DNA from: an uncultured Methylococcaceae bacterium
Lineage (GTDB): Bacteria > Pseudomonadota > Gammaproteobacteria > Methylococcales > Methylomonadaceae
Length of the DNA: 64,000 nucleotides
Reading direction: 5' to 3'
NCBI GenBank assembly: GCA_903928685.1
Contig: CAIYRS010000111.1
Coordinates: forward strand, 1 to 64,000
The position numbers and the translations under genes were made by a program. This document shows positions 7,147 to 17,746 of the stretch, piece by piece. Each line of letters begins with the position of its first letter. The stretch's first letter is position 1. The notes beneath the pieces are model-generated. The model was given only the letters and a program-made list of their open reading frames with translations, ran no database searches and had not been told where the DNA came from.

Positions 7147-8481
7147 ATGAGTTTACGTTACCAAATTAATATCCGTATTTTGCTCACCAGTGTGTTGATT
7201 TTGCTTGTTGGTGGGGTAATGGCAATTTGGCAGGCGCAAACTGCGGTCAATAAAGAAATTGAGTCTTCGTTGAATTTGGCGGCGCAGCTTATCCAATTAA
7301 ATGTCCCTCAGACAGGAAAGCCTACGCAGACGGTTTTTGCAGTCAGTGCTTGGTTGCCGCATGTGGTGTCTTTGGAGCAGACCCGGCATTTGCATATTCA
7401 GTTGCAAAAGCCGAATGGTGAAATCCTTAAATTTACTGCTGCCGCTAAGTTGGTGGCGGATAAGGATTTACCGCCTGCGTGGTTTGTTAATCTAGTCAGC
7501 CGTCATTATCAGGTTTTAGAGCAACAATTGCTCACCGATGATGGGCAGAAAATTATCCTTACGATTCGTGCGGATCCGTTGGATGAAATTTCCGAGGCAT
7601 GGAAAGAAAGCCAGGCGTTTTTTCTGTCGTTATTGGTGATGGCGATGTTGACGATTTTGGCGGTCAATTTGGTGTTTAACAAAGCGTTTAAAGCTATCTC
7701 GGTGATTGTTGATGGCTTGAAAGACTTGGAGCAAGGTTGTTATCAGCAAAAATTGCCGGAGTTTTCTACCCAGGAATACAACCGCATTGCCAAAGCCATT
7801 AATCATTTGACTGATGTGTTGGCAGTGGCTAACCAGCAAAACAGTGCTTTAACTTTGCATTCTTTGGAGATTCAAGAAGAAGAGCGGCAACGCTTGGCGC
7901 AAGAGTTACACGATGAGTTAGGTCAATCGTTAACGGCGATTAAGGTGATGGCGGTTAATGCCAATCATAATCCGGCTGCAACAGCCAGTATTACCGCTAC
8001 CATCAGTGAGATTTGCGATCATCTGATAACCGTGGTGCGGTCAATGATGCGTAATTTGCATCCGTTGTTGTTGACGGAATTGGGTTTGAAGGCGTCGCTG
8101 GAAGATTTAATCAATTATTGGCATGAGCGGCAGCCGGATTTGTTATTGCGTTTGCATTGCGCCGATAGCGTGGCGCATCTGGAGCAAAAAATCGCCATCC
8201 AAGTATTCCGGGTGGTGCAAGAAGGCATTACTAATATCATTCGCCATGCTAACGCCCAGCAAGCCACTATCCATTTAGTCGTTAATACTTTGGCAAGTGG
8301 GCATCAACAGTTGTTGCTGGAGATTGCCGATGACGGGCAGGGCTGTCTAGTTGGGCAAACGCCAAGTGGTTTTGGTTTGTTGGGAATGCGGGAGCGGGTA
8401 AAAAGTTTGGGCGGGACGATGGACATCCAATCCGCGCCTGCACAAGGTTTGGTTATTAAGGTGAGTATTCCTTTAAGATGA
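7147..8481 (+). CDS. MoxY-like sensor histidine kinase (NarX/DegS type)
   Basis: A 444-residue kinase. The first transmembrane helix (about 8-28) is followed by a periplasmic domain of about 130 residues (QTAVNKEIESSLNLAAQLI onward) that looks like the LapD/MoxY N-terminal domain. A second helix (about 158-180) and a HAMP-like linker come next, then a HisKA_3 dimerisation helix with His255 in QELHDELGQSLTAIK, and the ATPase motifs VVQEGITNIIRHANA, DDGQGC and GFGLLGMRERV. The MoxY family controls methanol dehydrogenase in Paracoccus; in a methanotroph this fits, but no mxa gene is nearby. It overlaps the response regulator by ATGA, so the pair is coupled. Confidence 0.88.
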   Translation: MSLRYQINIRILLTSVLILLVGGVMAIWQAQTAVNKEIESSLNLAAQLIQLNVPQTGKPTQTVFAVSAWLPHVVSLEQTRHLHIQLQKPNGEILKFTAAAKLVADKDLPPAWFVNLVSRHYQVLEQQLLTDDGQKIILTIRADPLDEISEAWKESQAFFLSLLVMAMLTILAVNLVFNKAFKAISVIVDGLKDLEQGCYQQKLPEFSTQEYNRIAKAINHLTDVLAVANQQNSALTLHSLEIQEEERQRLAQELHDELGQSLTAIKVMAVNANHNPAATASITATISEICDHLITVVRSMMRNLHPLLLTELGLKASLEDLINYWHERQPDLLLRLHCADSVAHLEQKIAIQVFRVVQEGITNIIRHANAQQATIHLVVNTLASGHQQLLLEIADDGQGCLVGQTPSGFGLLGMRERVKSLGGTMDIQSAPAQGLVIKVSIPLR

Positions 8482-9122
8482 ATAAAGCGATTAAAGTTAT
8501 TTTGGTTGATGACCATGCCGTTGTTAGGGCGGGTTTTCGGATGTTATTGGCGGCTTCGGATGGTATCGAGGTTGTCGCTGAAGCGGAGCGTGGTGAGGCG
8601 GTTTGCCAGTTGTATCAGCAGTGGCAACCGGATGTGGTGGTGATGGATTTGTCGATGCCGGGCATTGGTGGTTTGGAAACTATCCGGCGGGTGATAAGCC
8701 GTCATCAAGAGGCTAAGGTTTTGGTGTTTAGTGTCCATGATGAGCAGGTTTATGTGCATCATGCCATGAGTGCTGGTGCGCAAGGCTATATCACTAAAAA
8801 TTCCGCACCTGCCATTTTGGTGGATGCCATTCATGCGTTGGCGGCAGGTGGCACATACATTGAGCAAGGTTTGCTAAAATCGCTGCCGCAGCACGATCAA
8901 CAAATTGATTATCAAACGATTATTGCGACTTTATCGCCGCGTGAGTTTGATGTTTTGCGCTTATTGGCTAAGGGTTTGACGGTGCAAAAAATCGCTGAAG
9001 AATTGTGTTTGGGGCAAAAAACCGTCGCCAATTACGGCACGCAAATCAAAAGTAAGCTGCAAGTGTCAAACTTGGCAGAATTGGCGCATATGGCGGTATT
9101 GGCGGGTGTGGTGAAGAGTTAA
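8478..9122 (+). CDS. NarL/FixJ family response regulator (MoxX-like)
   Basis: A 214-residue regulator with a receiver domain (residues 5-120; acidic pocket DD at 12-13, phospho-acceptor Asp57 in VVMDLSMPG, Lys near 107 in YITKNSA) and a C-terminal LuxR helix-turn-helix (LSPREFDVLRLLAKGLTVQKIAEELCLGQ in parts, about 150-205). It is the partner of the overlapping MoxY-like kinase and probably activates or represses C1 oxidation genes elsewhere. No terminator is obvious after it. Confidence 0.9.
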   Translation: MNKAIKVILVDDHAVVRAGFRMLLAASDGIEVVAEAERGEAVCQLYQQWQPDVVVMDLSMPGIGGLETIRRVISRHQEAKVLVFSVHDEQVYVHHAMSAGAQGYITKNSAPAILVDAIHALAAGGTYIEQGLLKSLPQHDQQIDYQTIIATLSPREFDVLRLLAKGLTVQKIAEELCLGQKTVANYGTQIKSKLQVSNLAELAHMAVLAGVVKS

Positions 9123-9253
9123 TTTGGCGATTGGTTGATTCCTGTTGTTTTATCTGAATCCCCGTTTTAACCGCGCAATCTTATTGCGGAATTGTCCTGC
9201 TTATTATTTTTTGGGCAAATTATTCGCAGTTGGCTTGTGATTGGGTTTTTAAA

Positions 9254-9284
9254 TTGCTTACTCGCCATATTTGCTTGTTATAAT
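9254..9284 (+). promoter_or_regulatory. Probable sigma-70 promoter of dapA-bamC
   Basis: TTGCTT at 9254-9259 and TATAAT at 9279-9284, spacer 19 bases, 41 bases before the dapA ATG. The -10 is perfect; the spacer is longer than ideal. Confidence 0.5.
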
Positions 9285-9325
9285 GGTCAGTTTTTATAGC
9301 CATAGCATTCTGTTCGAGAGATTTC

Positions 9326-10204
9326 ATGATTCAAGGTAGTATCGTAGCGTTAGTGACACCGATGGACGGAAGCGGTGCTGTAGATAAGGAAAGCCTGCAA
9401 AGATTAGTGCGTTTCCATATCGAGCAAGGCACTGATGCCTTGGTTGCTGTTGGTACTACGGGCGAATCGGCAACGCTGGACGAAGAAGAGCACTGTGATG
9501 TCATTAAGGCCGTGGTTGACTACGCGGAAGGCAAAATTCCGGTTATCGCAGGTACGGGTTCTAATTCCACTAAAGAAGCGATCAACCTTACCCGTCGCGC
9601 CCAGCAAGCGGGTGCGGATGCCTGTTTGATTGTTACACCTTATTATAATAAGCCGACTCAAGAAGGCTTGTTCCTGCATTATCAAGCCATTAACGATGCG
9701 GTAGCTATTCCGCAAATCCTCTATAACGTGCCAGGCCGTACCGCTTGCGATATGCTGCCAGAAACCGTAGGCCGTTTAGCCAAGCTGAGCAATATCGTCG
9801 GCGTTAAAGAAGCCACAGGCGATTTGTCCCGAGTGCAAAAAATCCGTGAGTTGGCGGGTGAAGATTTCGCCATTTATACCGGTGATGATGCCACTAGCCT
9901 CGAATTTTGTTTACTCGGTGGCAATGGCACTATAACCGTTACTGGCAATGTTGCCCCTAAATTGGTACATGAAATGATTATGGCGGCAATAGCTGGCGAT
10001 AACGAAACCGCAACAGCCATCGACGAAAAACTCAGTGCCTTACACAAGCAGTTATTTATCCAAGCCAATCCAATTCCAGTGAAATGGGCATTAACGGAAA
10101 TGGGCTTGATGGCTAAAGGTATCCGCTTGCCATTAACGTGGTTGACGGAAGATTGTTTTGACCAAGTACGTGCGGCAATGCGTCAGGCGGGCGCAATAAC
10201 ATGA
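9326..10204 (+). CDS. dapA: 4-hydroxy-tetrahydrodipicolinate synthase
   Basis: First committed enzyme of lysine/diaminopimelate synthesis: condenses pyruvate with aspartate semialdehyde. 292 residues, the usual length. A (beta/alpha)8 barrel with VAVGTTGES (pyruvate-binding loop), [10 protein letters not shown] with the catalytic Tyr near 134, [11 protein letters not shown], and the Schiff-base Lys near 162 in [11 protein letters not shown]. Starts at ATG after TTCGAGAGATTTC. It overlaps bamC by ATGA, the classical gammaproteobacterial dapA-bamC order. Confidence 0.98.
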   Translation: MIQGSIVALVTPMDGSGAVDKESLQRLVRFHIEQGTDALVAVGTTGESATLDEEEHCDVIKAVVDYAEGKIPVIAGTGSNSTKEAINLTRRAQQAGADACLIVTPYYNKPTQEGLFLHYQAINDAVAIPQILYNVPGRTACDMLPETVGRLAKLSNIVGVKEATGDLSRVQKIRELAGEDFAIYTGDDATSLEFCLLGGNGTITVTGNVAPKLVHEMIMAAIAGDNETATAIDEKLSALHKQLFIQANPIPVKWALTEMGLMAKGIRLPLTWLTEDCFDQVRAAMRQAGAIT

Positions 10205-10965
10205 AAACCATCACAGCGCGTGTTTACCGGATAGTGTGTTTGGCAGGTATTCTTGCCTTACCTGCTTGTAGCTATATAAAAAGCTGGTTTCCAGATAAAG
10301 AAAAGGAATATCAATACACTACCGAAATCCCCGAATTGGTTATCCCTGCGGATTTAAAAAACACCCCAAGTTTGGCTTTGCCAGCATCTAGCGCAAAAGC
10401 CGACGCACCGATAGCCATGCCGGAAACCCCTGAAGTTGCCGCTGCACCGTTAGATGCGCCAGCCGATAAACCTTTAGCAACCGCCACAGCGGCTACAGAC
10501 GCTACACCTACAGATACTGCAAATACCGCCTTGCCAGAGGCGACTGAGCCATCATCGTCAGCACCTGTAAAGCGCGAAATTATCGTTACCGAATTGGTAA
10601 AAACTGCCGAACAAACCAGTTTACGCATCCAAACACCATTTGGGAAAGCGTGGCGGGCAGTCGATAAAGCTTTAAGCCGCAAATCTATTGAAGTGATTAC
10701 CCGCAATAGCGAAGAAAAACAATTCACAGTCAAATATGATGCCGAAGGCAAAAAATTAGAAGACAGCTCCTTTTGGGATGAAGCCGCATTTATCTTTAAA
10801 GGCTTTCAAGGCAACGAAAAAACTTACACCTTGAAATTACAGGAAATGAATAATCAAACCCAACTTACGGTTTTGGATGACCAACTAAAAGCCACCAACG
10901 ATGCCGGAGCAGCGGAATTGGTAACGGTTTTGCACGAAACCATCAAAGCCGACTTTGCCAAATAA
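10201..10965 (+). CDS. bamC: Outer-membrane assembly lipoprotein BamC (NlpB)
   Basis: A 254-residue subunit of the BAM complex that inserts beta-barrel proteins. Signal peptide with lipobox LPAC (Cys near 23). The conserved unstructured segment that contacts BamD is visible at about 38-58 ([18 protein letters not shown]). An Ala/Pro/Thr-rich linker (about 60-125) leads to one recognisable helix-grip domain (about 130-252, [19 protein letters not shown]). E. coli BamC is 344 residues with two such domains, so this protein seems to have only one. Translationally coupled to dapA. Confidence 0.85.
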   Translation: MKTITARVYRIVCLAGILALPACSYIKSWFPDKEKEYQYTTEIPELVIPADLKNTPSLALPASSAKADAPIAMPETPEVAAAPLDAPADKPLATATAATDATPTDTANTALPEATEPSSSAPVKREIIVTELVKTAEQTSLRIQTPFGKAWRAVDKALSRKSIEVITRNSEEKQFTVKYDAEGKKLEDSSFWDEAAFIFKGFQGNEKTYTLKLQEMNNQTQLTVLDDQLKATNDAGAAELVTVLHETIKADFAK

Positions 10966-11001
10966 TCAACCAGCTAACTTTTTCTGGTTGCTGTTAAATC
11001 T

Positions 11002-11061
11002 GAGAACGTACTTTAAAAGCCTCGCAATCAAACTGCCTAGCCGCTTTTTAAACGCGTTCTT
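11002..11061. repeat. Imperfect inverted repeat upstream of purL
   Basis: GAGAACGTACTTTAAAAGC (11002-11020) pairs imperfectly with GCTTTTTAAACGCGTTCTT (11043-11061), loop 22 bases. It lies in the 186-bp gap before purL. It has no T run in either direction and is not a PurR box; role unknown. Confidence 0.5.
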
Positions 11062-11151
11062 AAGAGGATGCCCTATGGCGTCACTGCCAATTAAATAGAC
11101 ACGCTCTGCCTAACAGTTTCCCTTTTTTACAGAATCTTAAAGACCACTGCC

Positions 11152-14100
11152 ATGATAAAAATCTCAGGAACTGCCGCATTATCCAGCTTCCGCATTACCA
11201 ATTTGCTCGCCCGCCTGCAAGAACTTGACGCTAGTATCACTGGCTTATCCGCACAATTAATCCACTTTGTTGATGTCGATAGCGAGTTGCCAGAAGACCA
11301 ATTAACCATCTTAAATCGCCTGTTGGATTATGGTTCAGCCGTGGAAACCATCAGCGAAGGCCTACGCTTATTGGTCGTGCCCCGCGCTGGCACGCAAACC
11401 CCGTGGTCTAGCAAGGCGACTGAAATTGCCGGACGTTGCGGTTTGTCGGCAGTTAAACGCTTGGAACGCGGTATTGAATTCACCTTGGCAACCAGAAATC
11501 TGCCATCAAAAGAATTGCTGGCGTTATTGCATGACCGCATGATGCAAACCGTGGTTATCGGTGATTTGCAACCGGCATTGTTCGTCCAACACGAAGCGCA
11601 ACGCCTGCAAACCGTGGCGATTATGGCGGAAGGCCGCGAAGCCTTATTGCAAGCCAACACCAATTTAGGTTTGGCATTATCAGACGACGAAATAGATTAT
11701 CTGCTGGAAAGCTTCCAAAACTTGCAACGCGATCCCACCGATGTGGAATTGATGATGTTTGCCCAAGCCAATTCCGAACATTGCCGCCACAAAATATTTA
11801 ATGCCGATTGGACAATTGACGGCGTTGAACAAGGCCGCTCATTATTCAAAATGATTAAAAATACCGCTGAGCGCAGCCCGTCCGGTATTTTGTCGGCTTA
11901 CAGCGACAATGCTGCCGTTATCGCCGGATCAGCAACTCAAGTATTTTTGCGTAATCCCGAAAGCCAAGAATATGGCTATGTGGATGAAGCCGCGCATTTA
12001 TTAATGAAAGTGGAAACCCACAATCACCCCACCGCCATCTCACCATTTCCAGGTGCGGCAACGGGTTCGGGCGGGGAAATCCGTGACGAAGCGGCTACAG
12101 GCCGTGGCTCGGCAACTAAAGCGGGTTTGACGGGTTTTTCGGTATCGCATTTAAAAATCCCTGGCTTTAGCCAACCTTGGGAAAGCGACAACGGCAAGCC
12201 AGGGCGTATCGCTTCGGCTTTATCGATTATGTTGGAAGGGCCTTTAGGCGGTGCGGCTTTCAATAACGAATTTGGCAGGCCGAATTTGGCAGGCTATTTC
12301 CGTAGTTTCGAGCAAGCTGTTCCCGATTCTGACAATGAATATCGCGGCTACCATAAGCCTATTATGCTTGCTGGTGGTATGGGAAATATCCGCCCGATGT
12401 TGGTAGAAAAACACGCTATACCTGAAGGCTCGCTCATTATCATTTTGGGCGGCCCAGCCATGTTGATTGGTTTGGGCGGTGGCGCGGCGTCCTCGCAAGC
12501 GTCTGGCAGCAGTTCCGAAAGTTTGGATTTTGCCTCGGTGCAGCGGGAAAATCCGGAAATGCAACGCCGTTGCCAAGAAGTCATCAACCATTGCAACGCC
12601 TTGGGCGAAAACACCCCGATTATTTCCATCCATGATATTGGCGCAGGTGGTTTGTCCAATGCCGTGCCGGAAATCATCCATGATTGCCAACGCGGCGGTA
12701 ACTTTGAGCTGCGTAAAGTCAATAGCGCCGACCTTGGCATGTCGCCCATGCAAATCTGGAGTAATGAAGCCCAAGAGCGTTATGTATTGGCAATCAAACC
12801 AGAATCTTTGCCATTATTTACCGAATTCTGCGAACGTGAACGCTGCTTATTTGCCGTGATTGGCGATGTCACTGCCGAAGAGCATTTGTCGCTCAGCGAC
12901 CAATGGCTAGGCGATAAACCCGTGGATTTGCCGATGTCGGTATTGTTTGGCAAACCGCCAAAAATGCACCGCCAGGTTGAGCATGTCCGCCCGAAAACCC
13001 AAGCATTAATCACTGACGGCATCGAATTGGCGGAAGCGGTTAAACGAGTACTGTCTTTCCCAGCAGTAGCCGACAAAAGCTTTTTGATCCATATCGGCGA
13101 CCGCTCGGTTACGGGTTTGGTAGCCCGCGACCAAATGGTTGGCCCTTGGCAAATCCCCGTTGCTGACGTTGCAGTAACCGCTTCCGGCTTTTATGGCTTG
13201 ACTGGCGAAGCGATGGCGATGGGTGAACGCACACCGATTGCTGTCATTAACGCCCCGGCTTCAGGTCGTATGGCGATAGGCGAGGCGTTGACCAATTTGG
13301 CAGCATCACGGATTGATGCCTTGCACTTGGTGAAATTATCTGCCAATTGGATGGCGGCGGCAGGTGCTGCGGGTGAAGATGCGGCCTTATTTGATACCGT
13401 GAAAGCTGTCGGTATGCAGTTATGTCCAGCGTTGGGGATTGCCATTCCTGTCGGCAAAGATTCCTTGTCGATGAAAACTGTTTGGCAAGAAGGCGATAGC
13501 CAAAAAACCATGACTTCGCCGTTATCGTTAATTATCACCGCGTTTGCGCCCGTTTTGGACATCAGCAAAACCTTAACGCCGCAATTGCAGCCTATTGCTG
13601 GCAGCGTGTTACTTTTGGTGGATTTGGGCGCGGGTAAAAACCGTTTAGGCGGATCGGTGTTGGCGCAGGTTTATGGGCAGTTGGGTGACCGTTGTCCTGA
13701 TTTAGAACATCCATCGTTATTGAAAGGCTTTTTTGAAAGCATACAAACCTTAAATCATCAGGCGAAAATTTTAGCCTATCACGACCGTTCCGATGGCGGC
13801 TTGCTGGCGACAGTCAGTGAAATGCTGTTTGCAGGCAGGGTAGGGGTTGAGCTGAATTTGGACGGCTTAGGTGATGATGCCTTGGCGATTTTGTTTAATG
13901 AAGAGTTGGGCGCGGTGTTGCAAGTCCGTGAAAGTGATTGTGCCGATGTTATCAAACAACTTCGCCATTATGGTTTGGTCGATTGCGTACAGGTGATAGG
14001 TAAGACCACGGTTGGGCAACAACTGACTATCAACCAAGGTGATGCCGTTATTTACACTGCCGCGCGTGCTGAATTGCAAAGCGTGTGGTCAGAAGTCAGC

Positions 14101-15012
14101 TATCGGATGCAAGCCCTGCGCGATAACCCTGAATGCGCTGAACAGCAGTTTAAGGCGATTGCCGATGACCGCGATCCTGGCTTACAAGCATTTTTAACCT
14201 TCAATAGCCATGACAATATTTGTGCGCCATTCATCCATGCCAGCAAACCGAAAATCGCCATTTTGCGCGAACAAGGCGTTAATGGGCATGTAGAAATGGC
14301 GGCGGCTTTTGATCGGGCGGGTTTTACTGCAATCGACGTGCATAGCAGTGACATTATTGAAGGTCGGGTCAGTTTGTCGGCGTTCAAAGGTATTGTTGCT
14401 TGCGGTGGTTTTTCCTACGGCGACGTATTGGGCGCAGGCGGCGGTTGGGCAAAATCGATACTTTTCAACAGCCGCGCCCGCGATGAGTTTGCGGCGTTCT
14501 TCCAGCGTACTGACAGTTTTGCTTTAGGTGTCTGTAACGGTTGCCAAATGTTATCGCAACTGAAGGAATTGATCCCTGGTGCTGAACAGTGGCCGCGCTT
14601 TATGCGTAACCAGTCTGAACAATTTGAAGCACGGGTGGCAATGGTGGAAGTGCAGCCGTCGCCGTCGATTTTGTTGGCAGGTATGGCGGGTTCTCGGATG
14701 CCTATTGTGGTGGCGCATGGTGAAGGTCGGGCGGTATTCGCTGATGATCTGCAATCGGTGTTGGCGAATAATTTAGTGTCCTTGGCGTATGTTGATAATT
14801 ACGGCAACAAAACCACGGCATTCCCAGCGAACCCGAATGGCTCACCGTTGGGTATCACGGGTTTAACCACGCCGGATGGACGTTTTACCATTATGATGCC
14901 GCATCCTGAGCGGTGCTTTAAATCCTTGCAAAACTCTTGGCATCCAAGCGATTGGAGTGAATACGGCGCTTGGATGCAGTTGTTTAGAAATGCTAGGGTA
15001 TGGGTCGGCTAA
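11152..15012 (+). CDS. purL: Phosphoribosylformylglycinamidine synthase, long single-chain form
   Basis: Fourth step of purine synthesis: ATP- and glutamine-dependent conversion of FGAR to FGAM. 1286 residues, against about 1295 in E. coli. N-terminal PurS-like domain (1-140), linker, two AIR-synthase-like ATP domains ([19 protein letters not shown] near 288; a second from about 640), and a C-terminal glutaminase with the nucleophile Cys in GVCNGCQML and a His in MPHPERCF. Monocistronic; purE-purK lie 10 kb away on the other strand. Confidence 0.98.
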   Translation: MIKISGTAALSSFRITNLLARLQELDASITGLSAQLIHFVDVDSELPEDQLTILNRLLDYGSAVETISEGLRLLVVPRAGTQTPWSSKATEIAGRCGLSAVKRLERGIEFTLATRNLPSKELLALLHDRMMQTVVIGDLQPALFVQHEAQRLQTVAIMAEGREALLQANTNLGLALSDDEIDYLLESFQNLQRDPTDVELMMFAQANSEHCRHKIFNADWTIDGVEQGRSLFKMIKNTAERSPSGILSAYSDNAAVIAGSATQVFLRNPESQEYGYVDEAAHLLMKVETHNHPTAISPFPGAATGSGGEIRDEAATGRGSATKAGLTGFSVSHLKIPGFSQPWESDNGKPGRIASALSIMLEGPLGGAAFNNEFGRPNLAGYFRSFEQAVPDSDNEYRGYHKPIMLAGGMGNIRPMLVEKHAIPEGSLIIILGGPAMLIGLGGGAASSQASGSSSESLDFASVQRENPEMQRRCQEVINHCNALGENTPIISIHDIGAGGLSNAVPEIIHDCQRGGNFELRKVNSADLGMSPMQIWSNEAQERYVLAIKPESLPLFTEFCERERCLFAVIGDVTAEEHLSLSDQWLGDKPVDLPMSVLFGKPPKMHRQVEHVRPKTQALITDGIELAEAVKRVLSFPAVADKSFLIHIGDRSVTGLVARDQMVGPWQIPVADVAVTASGFYGLTGEAMAMGERTPIAVINAPASGRMAIGEALTNLAASRIDALHLVKLSANWMAAAGAAGEDAALFDTVKAVGMQLCPALGIAIPVGKDSLSMKTVWQEGDSQKTMTSPLSLIITAFAPVLDISKTLTPQLQPIAGSVLLLVDLGAGKNRLGGSVLAQVYGQLGDRCPDLEHPSLLKGFFESIQTLNHQAKILAYHDRSDGGLLATVSEMLFAGRVGVELNLDGLGDDALAILFNEELGAVLQVRESDCADVIKQLRHYGLVDCVQVIGKTTVGQQLTINQGDAVIYTAARAELQSVWSEVSYRMQALRDNPECAEQQFKAIADDRDPGLQAFLTFNSHDNICAPFIHASKPKIAILREQGVNGHVEMAAAFDRAGFTAIDVHSSDIIEGRVSLSAFKGIVACGGFSYGDVLGAGGGWAKSILFNSRARDEFAAFFQRTDSFALGVCNGCQMLSQLKELIPGAEQWPRFMRNQSEQFEARVAMVEVQPSPSILLAGMAGSRMPIVVAHGEGRAVFADDLQSVLANNLVSLAYVDNYGNKTTAFPANPNGSPLGITGLTTPDGRFTIMMPHPERCFKSLQNSWHPSDWSEYGAWMQLFRNARVWVG

Positions 15013-15116
15013 AGCCAATATGAGATAGCGGTACGGCCTTGCATGTACAGTGCAGGGCTTATCCTTTATACTCGCTGCAACAATGGCAAATTGAACTATT
15101 AAGTGTCGAATAATCC

Positions 15117-15566
15117 ATGAATTCACTGACTTATAAAAAAATTGTCAACGGATTGGCGATAGCTGGCGTTATTGTTGCCATCCTGATTCCAGATGTGATT
15201 TTGGAGCTGATAGCAGAAGGCTTGCATTTCATTTTGGAATCAATCATTGAAATGTTGCATGTGGTCTTTGAGTGGGTTGAATCCGCACTGGATCATGTTA
15301 TTGAACACTTCTTTGAAACGGAATTACACGATACCCAAATTATCGTTTTCTACATCATTATGGCGTGCCTGTCTTTTGTCGGCTATCGCTTGGCATTAAA
15401 AGTACCACGCCTTTATAGGCGTTTGGCGGATTGGTTTATAGTGATGCTGGAAGTCAATAAGGTTCGCGCTTATATGTATTGGTATAGTCTGACCCTGTTG
15501 GGGCGGGTTAAATTGGTGGGGTCTGTCTCCGCAGTTATTTTGAGCTATTTATTTTTAGGTATGTAG
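15117..15566 (+). CDS. Hypothetical membrane protein
   Basis: 149 residues. Three hydrophobic helices are visible: about 10-32 (IVNGLAIAGVIVAILIPDVI), about 74-92 (IIVFYIIMACLSFVGYRLA) and about 128-148 (LVGSVSAVILSYLFLG). Between the first two is an amphipathic acidic and histidine-bearing stretch (LHFILESIIEMLHVVFEWVE in part). I do not recognise the family. It stands alone between purL and ribA with no good ribosome site visible, but codon use is like its neighbours and the ORF is clean. Confidence 0.65.
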   Translation: MNSLTYKKIVNGLAIAGVIVAILIPDVILELIAEGLHFILESIIEMLHVVFEWVESALDHVIEHFFETELHDTQIIVFYIIMACLSFVGYRLALKVPRLYRRLADWFIVMLEVNKVRAYMYWYSLTLLGRVKLVGSVSAVILSYLFLGM

Positions 15567-15656
15567 CCCAGTGTTTTTAAGATTGCCCAGCTAAACGGCT
15601 GGCAGCTTAACTTATGGCAATGGCATAAAAGCCGCGCATTTTAGAAAATTATCGAC

Positions 15657-16268
15657 GTGAAGTTACAAGTAGAAAATCTCGTACAAACACCTATCCCGAC
15701 CAAACACGGTCAATTCATCCTGCATTTTTTCAGCAATACCGAAGACAACAAGGAGCACATTGCCTTGGTTAAAGGTGATGTGGTTGGCAAAGACAATGTG
15801 CCAGTCCGTATCCATTCCGAATGTTTTACTGGTGATGTTTTAGGTTCGCGCCGTTGTGACTGTGGCGAACAGTTGGATATGGCGATGCGGATGATTAATG
15901 AAGCGGGCTTTGGCGTATTGATTTATTTGCGCCAAGAAGGGCGTGGCATTGGCTTGTTAAAAAAGCTCCAAGCCTATAATTTGCAAGACCAAGGTTTGGA
16001 TACTGTTGATGCTAATATCCAACTTGGTTATCTGGCAGATGAAAGGGAATATGACATTGCCGCCTTGATTTTAGAGAATCTGCAAGTGCAATCGATCCGC
16101 TTAATCACCAATAATCCTAAAAAAATTGATGGCTTAAAACAGCTTGGGATTAACGTGGTTGACCGTATTCCTGTGGAAATTGTCGCCCACCACGATAATG
16201 TCGATTACTTAAAAACCAAGGCCAACAAAATGGCGCATCTGCTGTTCACCAGCGAAAAGCCCGACTAG
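15657..16268 (+). CDS. ribA: GTP cyclohydrolase II
   Basis: First step of riboflavin synthesis: GTP to 2,5-diamino-6-ribosylamino-4-pyrimidinone 5'-phosphate, formate and pyrophosphate. 203 residues, full family length, without a fused RibB domain. Zinc ligands in CFTGDVLGSRRCDCG (three Cys), catalytic RQEGRGIGL, and NPKKIDGL for substrate binding. The start is GTG at 15657; no strong ribosome site precedes it, suggesting low translation. No FMN riboswitch is seen upstream. Confidence 0.95.
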   Translation: MKLQVENLVQTPIPTKHGQFILHFFSNTEDNKEHIALVKGDVVGKDNVPVRIHSECFTGDVLGSRRCDCGEQLDMAMRMINEAGFGVLIYLRQEGRGIGLLKKLQAYNLQDQGLDTVDANIQLGYLADEREYDIAALILENLQVQSIRLITNNPKKIDGLKQLGINVVDRIPVEIVAHHDNVDYLKTKANKMAHLLFTSEKPD

Positions 16269-16392
16269 ATTAGTCTGGATTTTTTTAGCAAACTCGTTAT
16301 AGTTATCGCCTGCTAGCAGCTAATCCTGTGGCAAACGCCGTTGTTACGGTGTTTTGAAAATAGAATAAAAACAATAAATTCGAGACTATTTT

Positions 16393-16800
16393 ATGAAAAT
16401 AAAACGATTACTTTTAGTATCTTTCTTGTTCGTCAGCGTGTCGGTTAACGCCGCTGAACATCATAGCGGACATGGCGGTGGTACAGGCGGCGCATCTGGC
16501 GGCACTGGTTGTATAAAAGCCCATCTGAGTAAATTTACTCCGCCGCACTTATCAAAAATCGCTCCGCAATCTGAATTTTCCTTTGTGGCGCAAAATATCC
16601 ACTCACCCGATCAAATCCGCCTGACGGTTAAAGGTACGCCAGTTGAATTTGATGCCGAATTCAAAGATCCCTTTTATCTGATAAAAGCCAAATTGCCAGC
16701 AGACTTGAAAGCCACTATGGCGAGAGTCAACATTAAAGTGTCGGCGAAATCGTCAAGTTGCGAAGCAGAAAATGGGTGGTTGTTGGATATAGGCGAATAA
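16393..16800 (+). CDS. Small exported protein, Gly/His-rich N-terminus, unknown
   Basis: 135 residues. Signal peptide 1-20 (IKRLLLVSFLFVSVSVNAA) with a clear cleavage site. The mature protein opens with a flexible stretch HHSGHGGGTGGASGGTG, then a compact beta-rich domain with two cysteines (near 39 and 122) that may pair. The domain has strands such as FSFVAQNI and QIRLTVKGTPVEF, reminiscent of an Ig-like fold. The HHSGHGG segment could bind metal. Family not recognised. Flanking gaps hold no other gene. Confidence 0.65.
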   Translation: MKIKRLLLVSFLFVSVSVNAAEHHSGHGGGTGGASGGTGCIKAHLSKFTPPHLSKIAPQSEFSFVAQNIHSPDQIRLTVKGTPVEFDAEFKDPFYLIKAKLPADLKATMARVNIKVSAKSSSCEAENGWLLDIGE

Positions 16801-16931
16801 ATCGGTTGACTGGTGGCGTCTACTAAGTATGTCACCAAGCTTCAACAGTGGGTATGGTAGACTGGTGGCTTATTTATAAACCCTGTCACTGGGGCTAATA
16901 ATGTTCTCCGCTAAACGTCAACGGGTCTTTT

Positions 16932-17726
16932 ATGTCTGAAAAAATAGCCTTTAAACAATGTGCTGCTTATTGTTTGGCGCAGCGCTTTGATATTGGTGCA
17001 TTGGCAAAGCTTATCTCAGATTCAACGCTGATACGGATTATCAAAGGCTCGTTGATGATTGAGGATGACCAAACTTGGTCGGTGATTTTTTCCTATGGCG
17101 CGGTTGTCCATTGGAATATTGGCGCAGAAGAGCAGAACAAATTACACCAGTTATTGTTAGCCCATGCGGAAAATCCGCTGGCGAATGTTGAGGAAGACCA
17201 TTTTACCTTCGCTTTAGATTGCGAAAGTACCCGCATTGTTGAAGACCATATTGAAATAGAATCTTCCGATCCGATTTTATTGTTTTCCTTGTCCCACGGT
17301 ATGGCGCAGTCTATCAAGCTAGCGTCGTTTGAAACCAACGCCATCACCACCATCAACAATACCAGTTATATTCCGAAGTCCTTGGCGCAAGATGGCGTCA
17401 TTAAACTGACCAGAAACCAAATTGCTAAGATTCGGGGGCAATTGTTTTTGACTAAAAGCGATATTATTCTGAATTATGATTTGCTGGATACGCCGGATTT
17501 CTTTTGGGAATACCCAGAATATGAAAGTTATTATGGCGTTACTGCGAAATATTTGGAGATAGCCCAGCGGACGCAGGTGCTGTCCAAAAAGCTGGAAACC
17601 ATCCATGAGCTGTTTGAGATGTTAGCCGATGAACAAAAACATCGGCATTCAGCTATTCAAGAGTGGATTATTATCTGTTTAATCACATTTGAGATTGTGA
17701 TGGCAATTTTGAGTAAGTTTTTCTAA
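16932..17726 (+). CDS. RMD1/YagE (DUF155) family protein
   Basis: 264 residues. The N-terminal part (about 10-60, RFDIGALAKLI...) and the central block FSYGAVVHWNI match the DUF155/RMD1 family, known from yeast Rmd1 and bacterial YagE, as do DTPDFFWEYPEYESYY and a C-terminal coiled region ending in one transmembrane helix (about 243-262, IIICLITFEIVMAIL). Yeast relatives act in mitochondrial translation and sporulation; the bacterial role is not established. Convergent with fdsD. Confidence 0.8.
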   Translation: MSEKIAFKQCAAYCLAQRFDIGALAKLISDSTLIRIIKGSLMIEDDQTWSVIFSYGAVVHWNIGAEEQNKLHQLLLAHAENPLANVEEDHFTFALDCESTRIVEDHIEIESSDPILLFSLSHGMAQSIKLASFETNAITTINNTSYIPKSLAQDGVIKLTRNQIAKIRGQLFLTKSDIILNYDLLDTPDFFWEYPEYESYYGVTAKYLEIAQRTQVLSKKLETIHELFEMLADEQKHRHSAIQEWIIICLITFEIVMAILSKFF

Positions 17727-17746
17727 ATTGCCGATTTAACTTGGTT

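Noticed and set aside
15657..16268. FMN riboswitch before ribA
   Set aside because: The 90-bp upstream gap is too short and lacks the conserved FMN-element core.
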